From Lunularia cruciata (lineage: Eukaryota > Streptophyta > Marchantiopsida > Lunulariales > Lunulariaceae), in assembly GCA_948567375.1 (NCBI GenBank), contig OX419755.1:59655945-59719944 (forward strand): 64,000 nt of DNA. The letters run 5' to 3'. Below, in pieces: positions 13,001 to 24,100 of this stretch (positions within the stretch are counted from its first letter, which is position 1; each line of letters starts with the position of its first letter). The notes beneath the pieces are model-generated. The model searched no databases and was not told the origin of the DNA. It saw only the letters and a list, made by a program, of their open reading frames with translations. Position numbers and translations under genes: made by a program.

Positions 13001-16000
13001 CGAGGTCTGTTGGTGTAATTACTGGCTGTTGGTATAAATACTGGAGATGAGGGGACAAGGAATGGGTATAACTACTGGATATTGAGAATGAAGCATGCGC
13101 TATGAACGCCTGAGTCCTAAAACACTAAACACTGAAGAAAAGCAGAAAGGTAGTAAGCCTCCACATAAAGCATGAACAACTTCATCAGTGCCTAACGCAG
13201 TGCCGGAGTAGTTGGGCAAATGCCAGTACCTCTTGTACCGAATTTTTGTTCAGAAGATCATGAGTGCTAAGGCATACTCAGTTGCTTCCAAAAGTGCAGC
13301 TTAAAAATGGTTGCAGTGCGACATAAGGAAGCACTGGAACTTATGCAGAAACCAGCAAGGCCATGTAGGAATTTCTATAAGGCCGATCATAATCTGGTGG
13401 AAATTGGAAGGAAATGGGCACAGAAACTGCAGAATAAGCTCGAGCAAGGAAGGAATAGAGACGAACCTTGGTTATACTTGAAAGAAAACATAGATTAATA
13501 GAGAAGCAAGCAATCAGAGCAAAATTATCTGATGGCAATGAGAAAAATAGCCTAAGCGAGAGAGAAACATGCAGACAGAAAAGCTCGTGAAAAGTACTAA
13601 GCAGAGAGGGGAAAGGTCATTGAAGAACAGCAACAGGCGAGAAATAGCAATAGAGGAGTGTGAGTGAAGGAGAAAAAATCTATGCGTGAGGTGATGCGAG
13701 GGAGAGGGGCAGCCTCTCCGGAGAACAGAGTCGGTCCCATGCAAATAAACAAATAAGCATCCGGATTGTACAAGATACTGAATATGTATTATATACGAAG
13801 ACACTTATGTATTATATACGAAGTGAGAGATTCGAGGGCTGTTGGTGTAATTACTGGCAGGCTCGGACAGAAGCTCCCTGCCTGGTTGAGAGCACAGAGT
13901 GTCTGAAATTTCTGTACACACTAAGACCATGATAACCATGGATGTCTTTTCCTTTTTGCATTTTGCGAAACATTTTGCAAATTAAGTGAAGAGGGTCGTT
14001 TCCGAGACAAAGCAATCTATAGTTTTCTACATGCAGCAAGATACGACTTTTTGGAATTACATACTCTCCTGTATCTGACGCACTCCGATTTCATAATTCC
14101 TAGTTTGCTCTTGGAGCAAATCTGAGAGAACATGAGATGGCAAGATGCTCTTAATATGAGCAAAATGAGGCAGCTCTTTCGTATCGTAGATGGAGCCAAA
14201 GATGTGGAAGTCATCCTGAGTAATTCTGCAGTCGAGGTAATCACAATGTGTTCCCAAGTGAGTTCAGACTAACTCGCAAGAATGTCTGGGATAGATCCCA
14301 CCACCTTTGGCAGTGTCATCCCTATACATGAAGTCCTGAAAGATACAGAGATCGGAGCCTACAACTAGAAGATGGTGAACATATCTCCAAACATGAATCC
14401 TAAAACACTGAAGGAAGCAGAAAGGCGGTCATAGTAAGCCTCCACGAGAGTACCAACGACTTCATCAATGCCTAACACAGTGCCGAAGTAGCTGGGCAAA
14501 TGCTAGTACCCCTTGTACCAAGTTTCTGGTCCGAAGATCATGAGTGCTAAGGCAAACTTCATTTACGTTACTCTAAATTGATTAATCATCATCTTTACAA
14601 TCTACACATACTCTACACAACACGTTCTCTACATTAACTGATCATCATCTATTGAGTTAATTGTTTAGTTTAAGATTGTGGAAGGAAAAGATCTCAAAAA
14701 GGCTCCTATGATTCCACATACCCTTCACAAGGATTGCACGGTCCAGAAAAAATATCCTCATTCGCTAGCTTTCTCCATGTACAGCGGTGCAATGGTCAAG
14801 CAGTAGGCATACAGCGGTACAGCTTCTTTCAGTGTCTTTTCCAGGGTTGAAGGCCATGAAAGTTTTTCTCTTATTGAGAGATAATTTAGATCAGTGTTTT
14901 GCTGGGTGCAAATCGCATATGTGAAAATGGTTCTCCATGGACCCTATTGGAGATTGTTAGCAAAGATAATGCTCGGCTTCGTATAAATCACCTAAAAGAT
15001 GCTCGACGACAAATCCCTCTTTAGAAGAGGACAGTGCCCAAGGGAAGTGCATGGAATATTTTAAGGTCATGTCTAAATATAATCCAGGTATCTATCTCCA
15101 AGCTGTAAATACACAAGGGTTAAGCGAGAGGATTAGCAGGGGACAGAACATAACAGTTAATGTGTCGTTCGGTGTTTGGCTCTTTTTATCTATCAAAAGG
15201 CCCCCGTACCTCAAGTCCCGAACAGCCTCCTTATGAGCAGTCTTGTTTGCTTTGACATTGTTCATGTTCGTCTGCCAGTACCTGCAGAAAAGACATGCTT
15301 TAACATAAAGCACATGTAATACTCGTATTAACAGTAAGTTCTAGTGCGTATTGCTATCGCGTTGTGCAATATGAGCTACTCACTTGATGCATCCACCATC
15401 GTCTCCAGTTACCATCCAGTTCTCATTGTGACTCCAGACCATGGACCTCACCGCTAGATCATGTGCCTGTGAGATTAAGGTAGAAGCCAAGCACGTCATC
15501 CAAGCCATCTGGTATAACCTGTAAATTCCGGGAAAAAAGCTAGAGATTTCCGCTTCACGCTGACTTTCCCTAGTCATACATACAAACGAGAGACAGTTTC
15601 TAGCTTAAAGGTTGTGTTACCTGTAAAATCATCTCGAAGTTGAAGGATAGCCCGTTCCACAGGGTAAACTCTCCACTTTGTGATCCTGTGATGAGTCTTC
15701 GTCCTGTAGGTGTCCACTAACACCCAAGAGTGATCAACAAAAACCTCCGTTACACCAAGCGGAGAATATCACAGGTGAAATCAAGCAATAGAACCCGAAG
15801 TCAGTAAGTCTTTTACAACGAGATGTACTCACCAAAACCCTGTTGATGGAACACCGAACTTTGTTGGTTGAAGGATGAACAAACTTCGTCGCGAAACTGG
15901 TTGAAGGATTATCGGAGTAAGCAACCGCTGGTAATAACTACACAAATAACCAGCAGATGGATGAGCAGTGCTCCTCGGGATAAGCAGTGTGTGAAGCACG

Positions 16001-17308
16001 AAATTTATCCAGACATATCAGAAATATTAGAAGGAACGATAACCACCTGAGCGCACAAGATGAAAAGACTCATAGACATCCGTTTCTTCTAAAGTCAAAC
16101 GACCAGTACTGATTTTTGCGAGCTATGACATGGTCTACATACATCCACAGCTGCTGCAGGCGTGGGTTGCAATATATGGGCATCACGAACGTCTCGCTGC
16201 CACATTCGCACCTGCAACAGATAGTCCATGAGGAAAAAGTCCGAGCGATGTAAGGTCAATAGAAAATCATGCAACAACACAGCTGTTTCCCACAGACAAA
16301 CCTCTCCAAACTTGTAGGATGCCAACGTCATTCTTGTATATCCAAATTACTAAAATAGCATAATACCTGCAATATGTTAGTATTGGTGCACAAGTTTGGT
16401 AAGAAATTTATACCAGGTCTTCCAACCGATTCTTAACTCTTCTGGTTACCTAGGTCAGATTGGGTCATCTAGAGTCGATTTACTGGTCGCTTCGTGAGGA
16501 CAGGAAGGTAGAGGCTCGGCTCGAGAATACAAGACTTTGCAGGAAATTAACGCCTCACATCATGTACTGCCATCTACTAGGCACAGCTTGGAAGAGTCTG
16601 CACCTGAAGGTACCGCACCACGGTAGAACTGTAATCCACTGTTCTGCGATGAACGGGCTTACGCATTCGTTTTCCTGCACGTGTGAAACCGGCTGTGAAG
16701 GAATATCCTTGAGTGGCACCAGTAAGATTGAACAAAATCATGTTCATAATTTGCTACATTGACACCTGAAGATTGAATTCAGACATTTAAAACTCTAGTA
16801 TAATCTCGTCATTTCTCAGTAAAGGCTCTCCTTCCCAATTCTCTACTGGACTATGAGCCCCGTTTTAACAAAACACGGTCAGTTACTGATCCGTGCAGAT
16901 ATGGTGTTCTCTGTGAACACAGTATCAGTACGAGCTGAAAGAAGGAACGCGTATGAACGAGCATAGAAACAATCCATGCGAGAGCTCTTTTCAATGTGCT
17001 TCTGCTCTCGCTTGCAGAGGGAAACCTCCGAGAGATTATTCTCGCACCTCACAAAGTCTCCTCTGAATATACTTTGCACGACAAGCAGTTGCTGTGTCAT
17101 CATTTTACTTCCCTCACGTTCGTACAGAAATCAAGCGGGCAAAGAAACTCAAATTGCCAAACCTACCATCAAAAATCACATTTGGGCGTGAGCCAAATTC
17201 TGCAGATTGCGGCGCAGTGGTTGCAGTGCCTGGACGAGTATTATACTCGTGACTCTGGCTCTGCAGGTTCCCCTGCATTTGGCTCCCTTCACCATACATA
17301 CGCTCCAT
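1..17308 (-). CDS. FY: FY, WD40 polyadenylation factor (WDR33/Pfs2 family); 16 exons, 3' end off the window
   Basis: This is a WD40 subunit of the nuclear cleavage and polyadenylation machinery. In Arabidopsis FY acts in mRNA 3'-end formation and works with FCA in flowering control. The exons I place, all GT-AG and in continuous phase, are 17308-17167, 16674-16604, 16211-16143, 15937-15833, 15716-15621, 15466-15384, 15281-15210, 4066-3969, 2436-2377, 2218-2158, 1968-1881, 1732-1669, 1473-1395, 1060-971, 704-613 and 461-1. The product starts [13 protein letters not shown], since the codon frame just upstream hits a stop. It then carries the family block [14 protein letters not shown], the WD40 core ([60 protein letters not shown]) and the signature [17 protein letters not shown], followed by a Gly/Pro then Gln-rich tail. 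About 577 codons are visible. Identity rests on remembered family sequence but every junction fits. Confidence 0.95.
2941..3160. repeat. Diverged copy of the intronic repeat in FY intron 8
   Basis: The stretch around 2950-3070 ('gtaagtctccacgataacac', 'gactttgtcagtg', 'aatgccagtatctctc') matches the core block of the intron 7 array. A partly repeated 'catgag(c)actgggat..acccctgcatg' segment occurs at about 2863-2890 and 3063-3090. It sits in the 1.5 kb intron between exons 9 and 8, outside the main array. Confidence 0.5.
4500..8000. repeat. Long-unit degenerate tandem array in FY intron 7 (left part)
   Basis: A core block recurs at about 4564-4858, 5911-6123 and 6771-6968. Its order is: 'ctatggacgc..tgagtc', then 'gcagaaggtggccatagtaa', then 'ttcatcagtgcc', then 'tgccgaagtagctg', then 'catgagtgccaaggcaaact'. 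Copies 2 and 3 match over a longer stretch (about 5760-6123 and 6615-6968, 853 bp apart). A second block, 'ctgaaagaaaacatcgattag', recurs near 5090, 6310, 7165 and 7866. The unit is therefore about 0.7-1.3 kb, with variable parts between conserved blocks. Short open frames inside the copies are not conserved in frame, so I see no gene. Confidence 0.75.
5188..5372. repeat. Three-copy tandem repeat of about 63 bp
   Basis: Three adjacent copies of a unit reading 'gagaaagatcatcaaagaac', then 'aggggcgagaaatatcatta', then 'gaagagtgtgagagaaggg'. A single diverged copy occurs at about 13605-13670, inside the right-hand half of the larger array. Confidence 0.75.
8449..8766 (+). repeat. 5' LTR of the copia element (visible part)
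   Basis: It matches the 3' LTR from 'aggttcgctta' to 'ttctcatca'. It includes a run of about 13 GA repeats at 8644-8670, which is much shorter in the 3' LTR. Sequence left of about 8449 resembles the host intron repeat at 4.5 kb, so the element border is near there. Confidence 0.75.
12586..12900 (+). repeat. 3' LTR of the copia element (visible part)
   Basis: This is the counterpart of 8449-8766. The LTR may begin further left, at about 12445 just after the RNase H frame, but that stretch has no visible partner in the 5' copy. Confidence 0.7.
13085..14565. repeat. Long-unit repeat array in FY intron 7 (right part)
   Basis: Two more core copies lie at about 13089-13301 and 14395-14560. The stretch 13089-13700 parallels 4564-5250 in order: core block, then 'ataaggccgatcataatctg', then 'gaaagaaaacat..gatta', then the 63 bp unit. 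This shows that the array was continuous before the copia element landed at about 8.45-12.9 kb. Confidence 0.7.
14040..14400 (-). pseudogene. Unidentified protein-like fragment in FY intron 7
   Basis: The minus strand reads as plausible protein over about 110 codons with one internal stop, containing [34 protein letters not shown] and [20 protein letters not shown]. The amino acid mix is globular rather than random. I do not recognise the family. It could be a scrap of a retroposed gene or of an element. Confidence 0.3.
15210..17308 (-). CDS. FY: FY exons 1-7 (N-terminus and first WD40 blades)
   Basis: Exon 1 (17308-17167) encodes 47 residues rich in Gln, Ser and Thr and ends at a GTAGGT donor. 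Exon 2 (16674-16604) holds the conserved [20 protein letters not shown] segment. Exon 3 (16211-16143) encodes [10 protein letters not shown] and [10 protein letters not shown]. Exon 4 (15937-15833) encodes [20 protein letters not shown]. Exon 5 (15716-15621) has [12 protein letters not shown], a WD40 blade. Exon 6 (15466-15384) has [20 protein letters not shown]. Exon 7 (15281-15210) has [20 protein letters not shown] and ends within a Ser codon that is completed 11.1 kb away in exon 8. The introns inside this block are short (101-492 bp), in contrast to intron 7. Confidence 0.93.
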
Positions 17309-17459
17309 TTTCCCCACCTGAGCACGCACTCATGGGACCGGGGAGAGCTTCATCTCACTTCCCCGTTTACACTACAGTTCCCTACACTACTTCTTCCTCA
17401 CCCGGCCACCGGGATCTCCCATTTGGAGTTCAACAGTCAGGCAGTCAGCAGAACACCAT
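17289..17459 (-). promoter_or_regulatory. FY 5' leader with four short upstream reading frames
   Basis: Upstream of the main start at 17308 the minus strand has ATGs at 17459 (4 codons plus stop), 17422 (11 codons plus stop), 17353 (7 codons plus stop) and 17333 (14 codons plus stop, ending at 17289). The last one overlaps the main ATG out of frame. If the transcript begins upstream of these they would be expected to lower initiation at the main ATG. The transcription start is not known from the sequence, so the regulatory role is inference. Confidence 0.4.
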
Positions 17460-17780
17460 CGCACGAACGAATTGCATACTTCTTCGTAAAACCTCTTCAC
17501 TGTTTGTTTGTTTCGTTTCCGTTCCAATGAAACCCCCCAGGTTCATTTAGTTTTGTGTACGGCCTTGAAGGGTCTTCCGTCCGGTCCTCTACGTTTGCGT
17601 TTCTTTTCTTTCTCAATATAAAGTACGTACCGACCTAATCCTCAAATACTTTTCTTTAGAATTCGCTAAAGGAAAGATGTAGTATCTCAACTCACAGTGT
17701 AATCGTTTACGTTATTCAGTATTATGGAAAGTTTAACGTTTGAAATGATGGTGAAATTTAATTTCAATAACAATCATTTA
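17309..17780 (-). promoter_or_regulatory. Probable FY promoter and 5'UTR interval
   Basis: About 470 bp separate the start codon from sequence recognisable as the far end of the left LINE copy. A TATA-like TTTATATT lies on the minus strand near 17612-17625, about 310 bp upstream of the ATG. No other strong motif was seen. The core promoter must lie here or inside the LINE remnant. Confidence 0.35.
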
Positions 17781-19169
17781 CGCTCAGGTTTTGGATTTTC
17801 ATTAACAACACGTGTATAAGAACACCTAGCGTGGCTAGAGTACTCTTCCACTTACCATGTATACCGTTGAAATACCTCTTACTATAGGAGTAAAAAGGAT
17901 GGGAATACCACATCAAACCATACAAGGGAGAGACAAAAGCGGTAGAATGAGTGCTACGTCTAGGTCCAATAGTATAGATATGAGAAATCTGCACTACCCC
18001 ATCTACGATATTTGAGCTATGCAAATCATAAGGTCTATAAACTAGCGGAACATCCTAAGAAGCATTACTAGAGTGATTGCTCTCGTTTGGATTGCACCAG
18101 CCAATGCTCTTTGTAGAGCAACGGACACACTCGATCTAAAGTATGTTATAAAATATGAAAGTGAGAGTGGTATCCTTGGCAGCTAATATGATAAGCTCCC
18201 TTGCACTCCTTGACAAATGTGTTGAACGTCATGTCCATCACTCCATATAGCTCCAAGGCTAGAGGAACAAAGAGGTGATCTCCTTGCATACTTGGAGACC
18301 TTACATGTTGTTGCTCCGCTTGCCGCCCATCTAGAAGATGAGTAATTACTCGTTCTAAAATTGCACCACGCGTAGGATTATAACCACAACATTTGTCATT
18401 ATCACCAACCATAACATCCGCCACCACCATTGTAACCATCTCAGACCAAGTAGAAGTCTGCTCTAACACGTGTCGTCTTCAAAGCATATGAATACTCCCT
18501 CCAAGCAAGGTATCCTTTCTCTTGTGCCATAGCAAACATTATGTCCCTAATGGCATCATGTAGTTATCCTCTATCCTTCATAAGGACACCATGTCATATG
18601 GACCGTTATTGCATCTAGTGTAGAACCACACTCACAAGTGAGTAACAAAGATGCATACAGGTGGACCAAACCTAGACGGAACCTCATCATTTTAAAGAAA
18701 GTAATTGGTGTGAGTCAAAATGCCCTAATGCATGGTCGAGCTAGGATCCAAGAGCCTGCACTCTTGTCGGAGCAAGAGCAAAGACGTGCTCTGGTAGCCT
18801 GAGAAATGGACGAGTCAACTAATAGAGGATATAGCATATGCTAACATTGTCGCTTCACCAAAGAAGATTGCAAACCTCTGGTCCAATTTGATGGTAGTGA
18901 AGCAAAAAATAGAAGGTCATCTTGTGTCTGTGGAGATAAACCATCCCTCATTTGCCACAATAACACTTGGAGAGAAAAGGATCCTTGCTCCACCTTGGTC
19001 ACATAAGTCTCTAAAATTGGCCTCTTAGCAACCACAAAATGAGAAGAAAATAGAGGTGCCAAGAAAGCCCAATTACCAAAAATGTTATGATTGTTATCTC
19101 CTCCATAAACAATAGGCCTACCCCCTCCGCATGAGATCAATAGAGATGTTTTTTTACAAGCCAAATCTC
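17780..19169 (-). mobile_element. LINE, left copy, 3' part
   Basis: On the minus strand this matches the plus-strand stretch at about 31.5-32.9 kb in order, for example LFVPLALELYGVMDMTFNTF at 18.2 kb against LFAPLALELYGAMDIAFDTF at 32.37 kb. It is the C-terminal, post-RT part of a LINE protein plus trailing sequence. It is broken by stops and frameshifts. It is separated from the rest of the copy by a solo LTR at 19170-19930. Confidence 0.7.
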
Positions 19170-19930
19170 TATAATACTCTGAGGACAAGAGAACTCTTCA
19201 AGAGAGAAAACATAGACTTTCACACTCTATCCTATGATGCTCCAAAGGAGCACCTTCTCTTTATTATATAGCCAAGGAAGATCTCTTCCAAGGAAGCTCC
19301 ATCATAAGATTAGGTACATGGATAGGTGACCTGTCAGCAAGCTCCACCATTAAATTACTTGTTTGGATTGGTGACATGGTTGTCCTGGTCCCATCTGGTT
19401 GGTCAAACAAGCTTTGACTAAAAGGAATCTTTTAAGGAATCTTCTTATAGGAATCTCAAAATCACGTGGGTGAGTTATTGTTAGAAAGCTCCTGGCAAGA
19501 CAAACCAGAGGGAAGAGAAGGCTAACCTTTCCTCCATGGGGGGAGCATGTACACATTTTTGAGGTCTAATTCATCTGTTTAGGCCACTAAAATTGACTCT
19601 AAAGTTTTTAAGCTTATTTTGGCTTCTGCCTTATTAGTAAAAGTGCTCTTTTGGTGATACTTCTATTCGATATATGTTCTCAATAATGGATAACATCCTT
19701 CTAGATGTTACCACTCCAAGTTTCACCTCTAGATCATATGCCTAACTATTGATTCTAAAGTTTCCAAGCATGTTTTGATTTTTGGCCTATAAGTAAAAGT
19801 ACTCTTTTGGTGATAACTCTAGCTTATCTACTAATTCCATCATGTATAACATCCTTCTAGATGTTACCAAACCAACTTTCATCTATCTAGTTATTGGTAT
19901 TAGATCATCTATCTAGTTATTGGTATTACA
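19170..19930 (-). mobile_element. Solo LTR of the gypsy-1 family inside the LINE
   Basis: It matches the LTRs of the 20425-27028 element along its whole length ('ataatactctgaggacaaga' to 'tggtattaca') but is clearly more diverged. Flanking bases read GAAAT and GAGAT on the minus strand, a 5 bp target duplication with one difference. No interior sequence remains, so it is a solo LTR, older than the full element nearby. Confidence 0.75.
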
Positions 19931-20424
19931 ATTTCCCATCACACACTCAAATGTCAGTGGTCCAATGATATCACTAAAGACTCCCATATCCTCTTATCAA
20001 AGGCTCTCAAAGGTGATAGGAAAGTCAAGGAATGAGGAACCATGTGTAAGTTTGTTGATGGGCAATATTAGAAGAGATTATATCAAATGTCACATGCATA
20101 TCTTGTAGTAGAGGAAGGTCATCCACATTGAAATATCTTTTATAAGGTAGCATCTAAGAAGCATGTGACAATATCTTCAGATCTTACTGGCATTCCAAGG
20201 ATACAAAGTCCATCTATAAATGTGACACACCCCTCTAGAAGCTCAAGGTGGGGAGGGATACCTGAAGGAGACCATGCTTTGCACTTTGATACTATGATAC
20301 CTTGATTCTCAAGTCTACAAGATGTACCTCAACAGTCAAGTGATCAAAGGCTTGCCTAATCTTATCTATAAGGCTCACAAGTGTGTATCATCTGCTAAGG
20401 AGGGAGACATACAACCTGGCTTGG
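19931..20424 (-). mobile_element. LINE, left copy, reverse transcriptase C-terminal part
   Basis: On the minus strand it reads LADDTH just inside 20.41 kb, the catalytic box equivalent to YADD. It then continues with sequence collinear with about 31.03-31.5 kb of the right copy. The gypsy element has been inserted exactly at its upstream edge. Confidence 0.7.
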
Positions 20425-21163
20425 TGTTATACTCCGAGGACAAAAGAAGAGAGAAAACATAGATTGCACACTCAAACATTTGATGCCCCAAGGGAGCACC
20501 TTCTCTTTATTATATAGACAAAGAGGATCTCCTCCAAGGAAGCTCCACCATAGTATTAGGGACACAGATAGGTGACATGTCAGCAAGCTCCACCCTTGGA
20601 TTACTTACTTGGATGGGTGACCTGTCTGGTCTAGGTCCTATCTACTTGGTCAAACAAGCTTTGACCGGAGGGAATCTTTTAGGGAATCTTCCTGTAGGAA
20701 TCTCAAAATCACGTGAGTAAGGTACCATTGGAAAGCTCTCGACGAGACAAAGCAAGGGGGAGGGAAGGCCAGCCCTTCCTCCATTGGGGGGGTATTTTGC
20801 ACATTTTCGAGGCCTAATTCAACCGTTTAGGCCTCCGAAATTGCCTTCAAAGATTTCAGGCATATTTCGGTTCCTACTCTATTAGTAGAAGTCCCCTTTT
20901 GGTGATACCTCTTTCTGATCTGTTTAGTCCATCATGTGTAACATCCTTCCAGATGTTACCAAACCAATTCTCACCTTTAAATCATATGTCTAGCTATTGG
21001 TTCTAAGGTTCTCAAGTCTATTTTGGTTTCTGCCCTATTAGTAGAAGTACTCTTTTGGTGATACTTCTATCTGATCTATTTTGACCATCATGTATAACAT
21101 CATTCTAGATGTTACCAAACCAAATTTCACATCTAGATCATATGGCTAACCCTTGGTATTACA
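20425..21163 (-). repeat. 3' LTR of gypsy-1
   Basis: It runs from 'tgttatactccgagg' to 'ccttggtattaca' on the plus strand, so in element orientation it begins TGTAATACC. It is 739 bp, against 738 bp for its partner. Confidence 0.93.
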
Positions 21164-21164
21164 G

Positions 21165-21178
21165 ACCTCACTCCTTTT
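21165..21178 (-). other. Polypurine tract of gypsy-1
   Basis: The minus strand reads AAAAGGAGTGAGGT directly before the 3' LTR, the expected plus-strand primer site. Confidence 0.75.
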
Positions 21179-24100
21179 AAGACGCAACATCCTCGTTGTG
21201 CAATTGTTGCTCAAATGCTTGCACCAACACCGGTGCATGTGCCAAATTGGCAGCGGGTTCCCAGGTTGCTTCATAGAGGGGGTAACCTTTCCATTGTACT
21301 AGATATTCCACCCGCGGATGGCGAGTACCACGCATGCGCTTTTGGAGAATCCACTCCACTTCATATTCCTCTGTGCCATCAATGAGTGTCGGACAAGGTC
21401 GAATGCCCTGTGTGGAAGGACCTTGGCCTGATTGGGGAGCATATCTGTGTAGTAGGGAGACATGGAACACTAGATGGATCTTCATGTGTGGTGGTAGCTC
21501 AAGGTGATAGGCCACAGCGCCAATGCGACGAAGAATCGAGAAAGGCCCAATAAAATGAGGTCTGAGCTTACGAGATCCAACTAATGTGAGGTTGGTTGTC
21601 GATAGCCACACTTAATCCCCAACATTGAACTCCATGTGCCTCCGGTGTACATTAACATACTGCTTTTGTCGATTTTGTGCAATCTGTAACCTGTGCTTAG
21701 CGCTCTCCACACCTTGTTGGATTCTAGAAACAAATGTGTTGACTGCATCAACCTTGGTAGTCATTAGACGGATCTTCATCAAGCTAGAAGGTGTGAAGGG
21801 ATGCTCACCATACATGGGGAAAAACGGAGTGACCTGAGTGGACACATTCACTAAATTGTTGTAAGCGAATTCCACCAACGGTAATAGGGTGTCCCACCTC
21901 TCTTGCTCTTCTAAGGTGAAGCCGCGTAACATGTCTTCAATCGTGCGATTTGCCCGCTTTGTTTGGCCATCTGTTTGTGGGTGGTAAGCTATGGACATGG
22001 CCAACTTGGTTTTGAAGAAACCAAAGAGTGTTCGCCAAAACAAACTAGTGAATTGGGTACCTCTATCGATGATGAGTACTCTAGACAAGCCATAGTGAGC
22101 AAAGATTGCATCTAAGCATAGTTGAGCTAGTTGTGGAGCGGTCACCTCCTTGGTGGTAGAGCGTACATGAATCATTTTGCTGAGCCGGTCCTCAAAGACC
22201 ACAATGGAGTCAAACCCTGAGGTGGTCTTGGGTAATTCACAGACAAGATCCATACTCACTTGTTCCCAACGTTGGGTAGGAGTGGGGAGAGGTTGAAGGA
22301 GCCCTGTAGGAGCTTGATTAGAAGCTTTGTTCTATTGACAAAGTAGGCAGCTACGCACATAGTCCATCACATCATTGCTCATCTTGGGCCAATAGTAATG
22401 GCGCTTGACTGCATCCAAGGTCTTGTCCACTCCGGCATGAGCTGCAATGGCCGAATCATGACATTCTGCTAGAATGGTGGTGTGTAATTTTGGGACATTT
22501 GGGATCCATAATCTGCCATCCCAAAAGGTGAGTCCTTGGGTGCTGGTGACGCCGTTGGATGATTGTGCTTTGACAATCTGTGGATCAGTTTTTGTAGCAT
22601 CTAGAATCTCTTGCCAAAATTCAGGGTTAATCTTAACCTCTACCACCAAGTTGTTGGCCATTGGCATGCGGGTGAATGCATCTGCAAGTTGCTTCTTACC
22701 TTCCACGTAGGTGATTGTCATGTTGAAGCATTGTCGCCACTCTGCCCACCGAATTTGGCGACGAGATAGATCCTTTTGCGTCTTGAGGTAGACTAGAGGT
22801 TTGTGGTTTGTCTCTACTACAAATGCCTTCTCGCCCAGGTAGTGCTTCCAATGCTTGGTTGCGAGAACAATGGCCAGCTCTTCTCGTTCTATGGTGTGGT
22901 AGTTGCACTCTATCGGTAACAACTTCGAGAGAAATATGCAATTGGATGTCATCCGTCATGCCACTCTTGTTGTAGGATTGCTCCTATGGTTATGCTTGAT
23001 GCATCTATAGCCAACTTGATTGGATGTTTTGGGTCATACCACTTCAAGATTGGTGCATGTAGCAAGGCGGCCTTCAATTCTTGAAAGGCCAACTCTTGTG
23101 CAGTTCCCCATGTCCACTTCTTCCCCTTGCCAAGTAGTGCCATTAAAGGTTGTGCAACCTTGGAGAAGTCCTTTACAAATCTACGATAGAATCCCGTCAA
23201 CCCCAAGAAGCTCTTAAGTTGAGTCTGATCTTCTGGGGCACTTCATTTTTGAATGACCTCTATTTTATCTATCAATACTTGAATGCCCTCTACACTTACT
23301 CTATGCCCTAAGTAGTCTACTTCAGACTTGCCAAACTCACACTTTGAGATTTTGGCGTACAATTGATTTTGTCTTAGAATTTGGAGGACATCTCGTAGAT
23401 GTTGTTTGTGTTCTGTCATCGTGCTACTATATACTAAGATATCATCCAAGAAGATGATAACAGACTTATCTAAGTATGGACAAAATATGTCATTCATTAG
23501 ACTCATGAAAGTGGCAGGCGCATTGGTGAGGCCAAAAGGCATCACAAGATACTCAAAGTGGCCATACTTGGTTCGAAAGGCAGTTTTGTACACATCCTCC
23601 TCTACAATTTGGACTTGATTGTAACTGTCCGCAAGTCCAGTTTGGTGAAGTATCTCGCTCCATGGAGTTGATCAAACAAGTCATCCATGTGAGGTAAGGG
23701 GTATTTGTTCTTCACTGTTTGCTGATTGAGACCCCGATAGTCAATGCACATGCGCATTGTACCATCCTTCTTCTTCAGAAACAAGACAAGAGCCCCATAT
23801 GGTGATACGCTAGGTTGGATGAACCCTTTCTGTAGCATCTCCTCAATTTGAGTCTTACCCTCCTCCAACTCATGAGGTGATAAGCGATATGGGGCCTTAA
23901 AAGGAGGTGTCTTCCCCGGAAGTGTCTCTATTTTGTGATCTACTCGCCTTTTAGATGGTAATCCTGAGGGTAGATCATCGGGAAAGACATCTTGAAACTC
24001 ATCCACCACATCCTTCAATTTCTCCATAATTTGTCCAGCGAGTTGTGCACTCTGGACTTCTCTTATTAGACCCATAAAACATCTATCGGTCTTACAGATA

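Larger units (their letters stand above)
4067..15209 (-). other. FY: Giant FY intron 7 (11,143 bp)
   Basis: The donor (TTGAG|GTACGG, exon end 15210) and acceptor (CACGCAG|T, exon start 4066) keep the reading frame (VRDL-S-F). The intron holds a long-unit repeat array (about 4.5-8.0 and 13.1-14.6 kb), an antisense copia element (about 8449-12900) and single-copy-looking sequence. All other internal FY introns visible here are about 1.5 kb or shorter. Apart from a possible protein-like fragment near 14.04-14.40 kb, I see no other gene in it. Confidence 0.9.
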
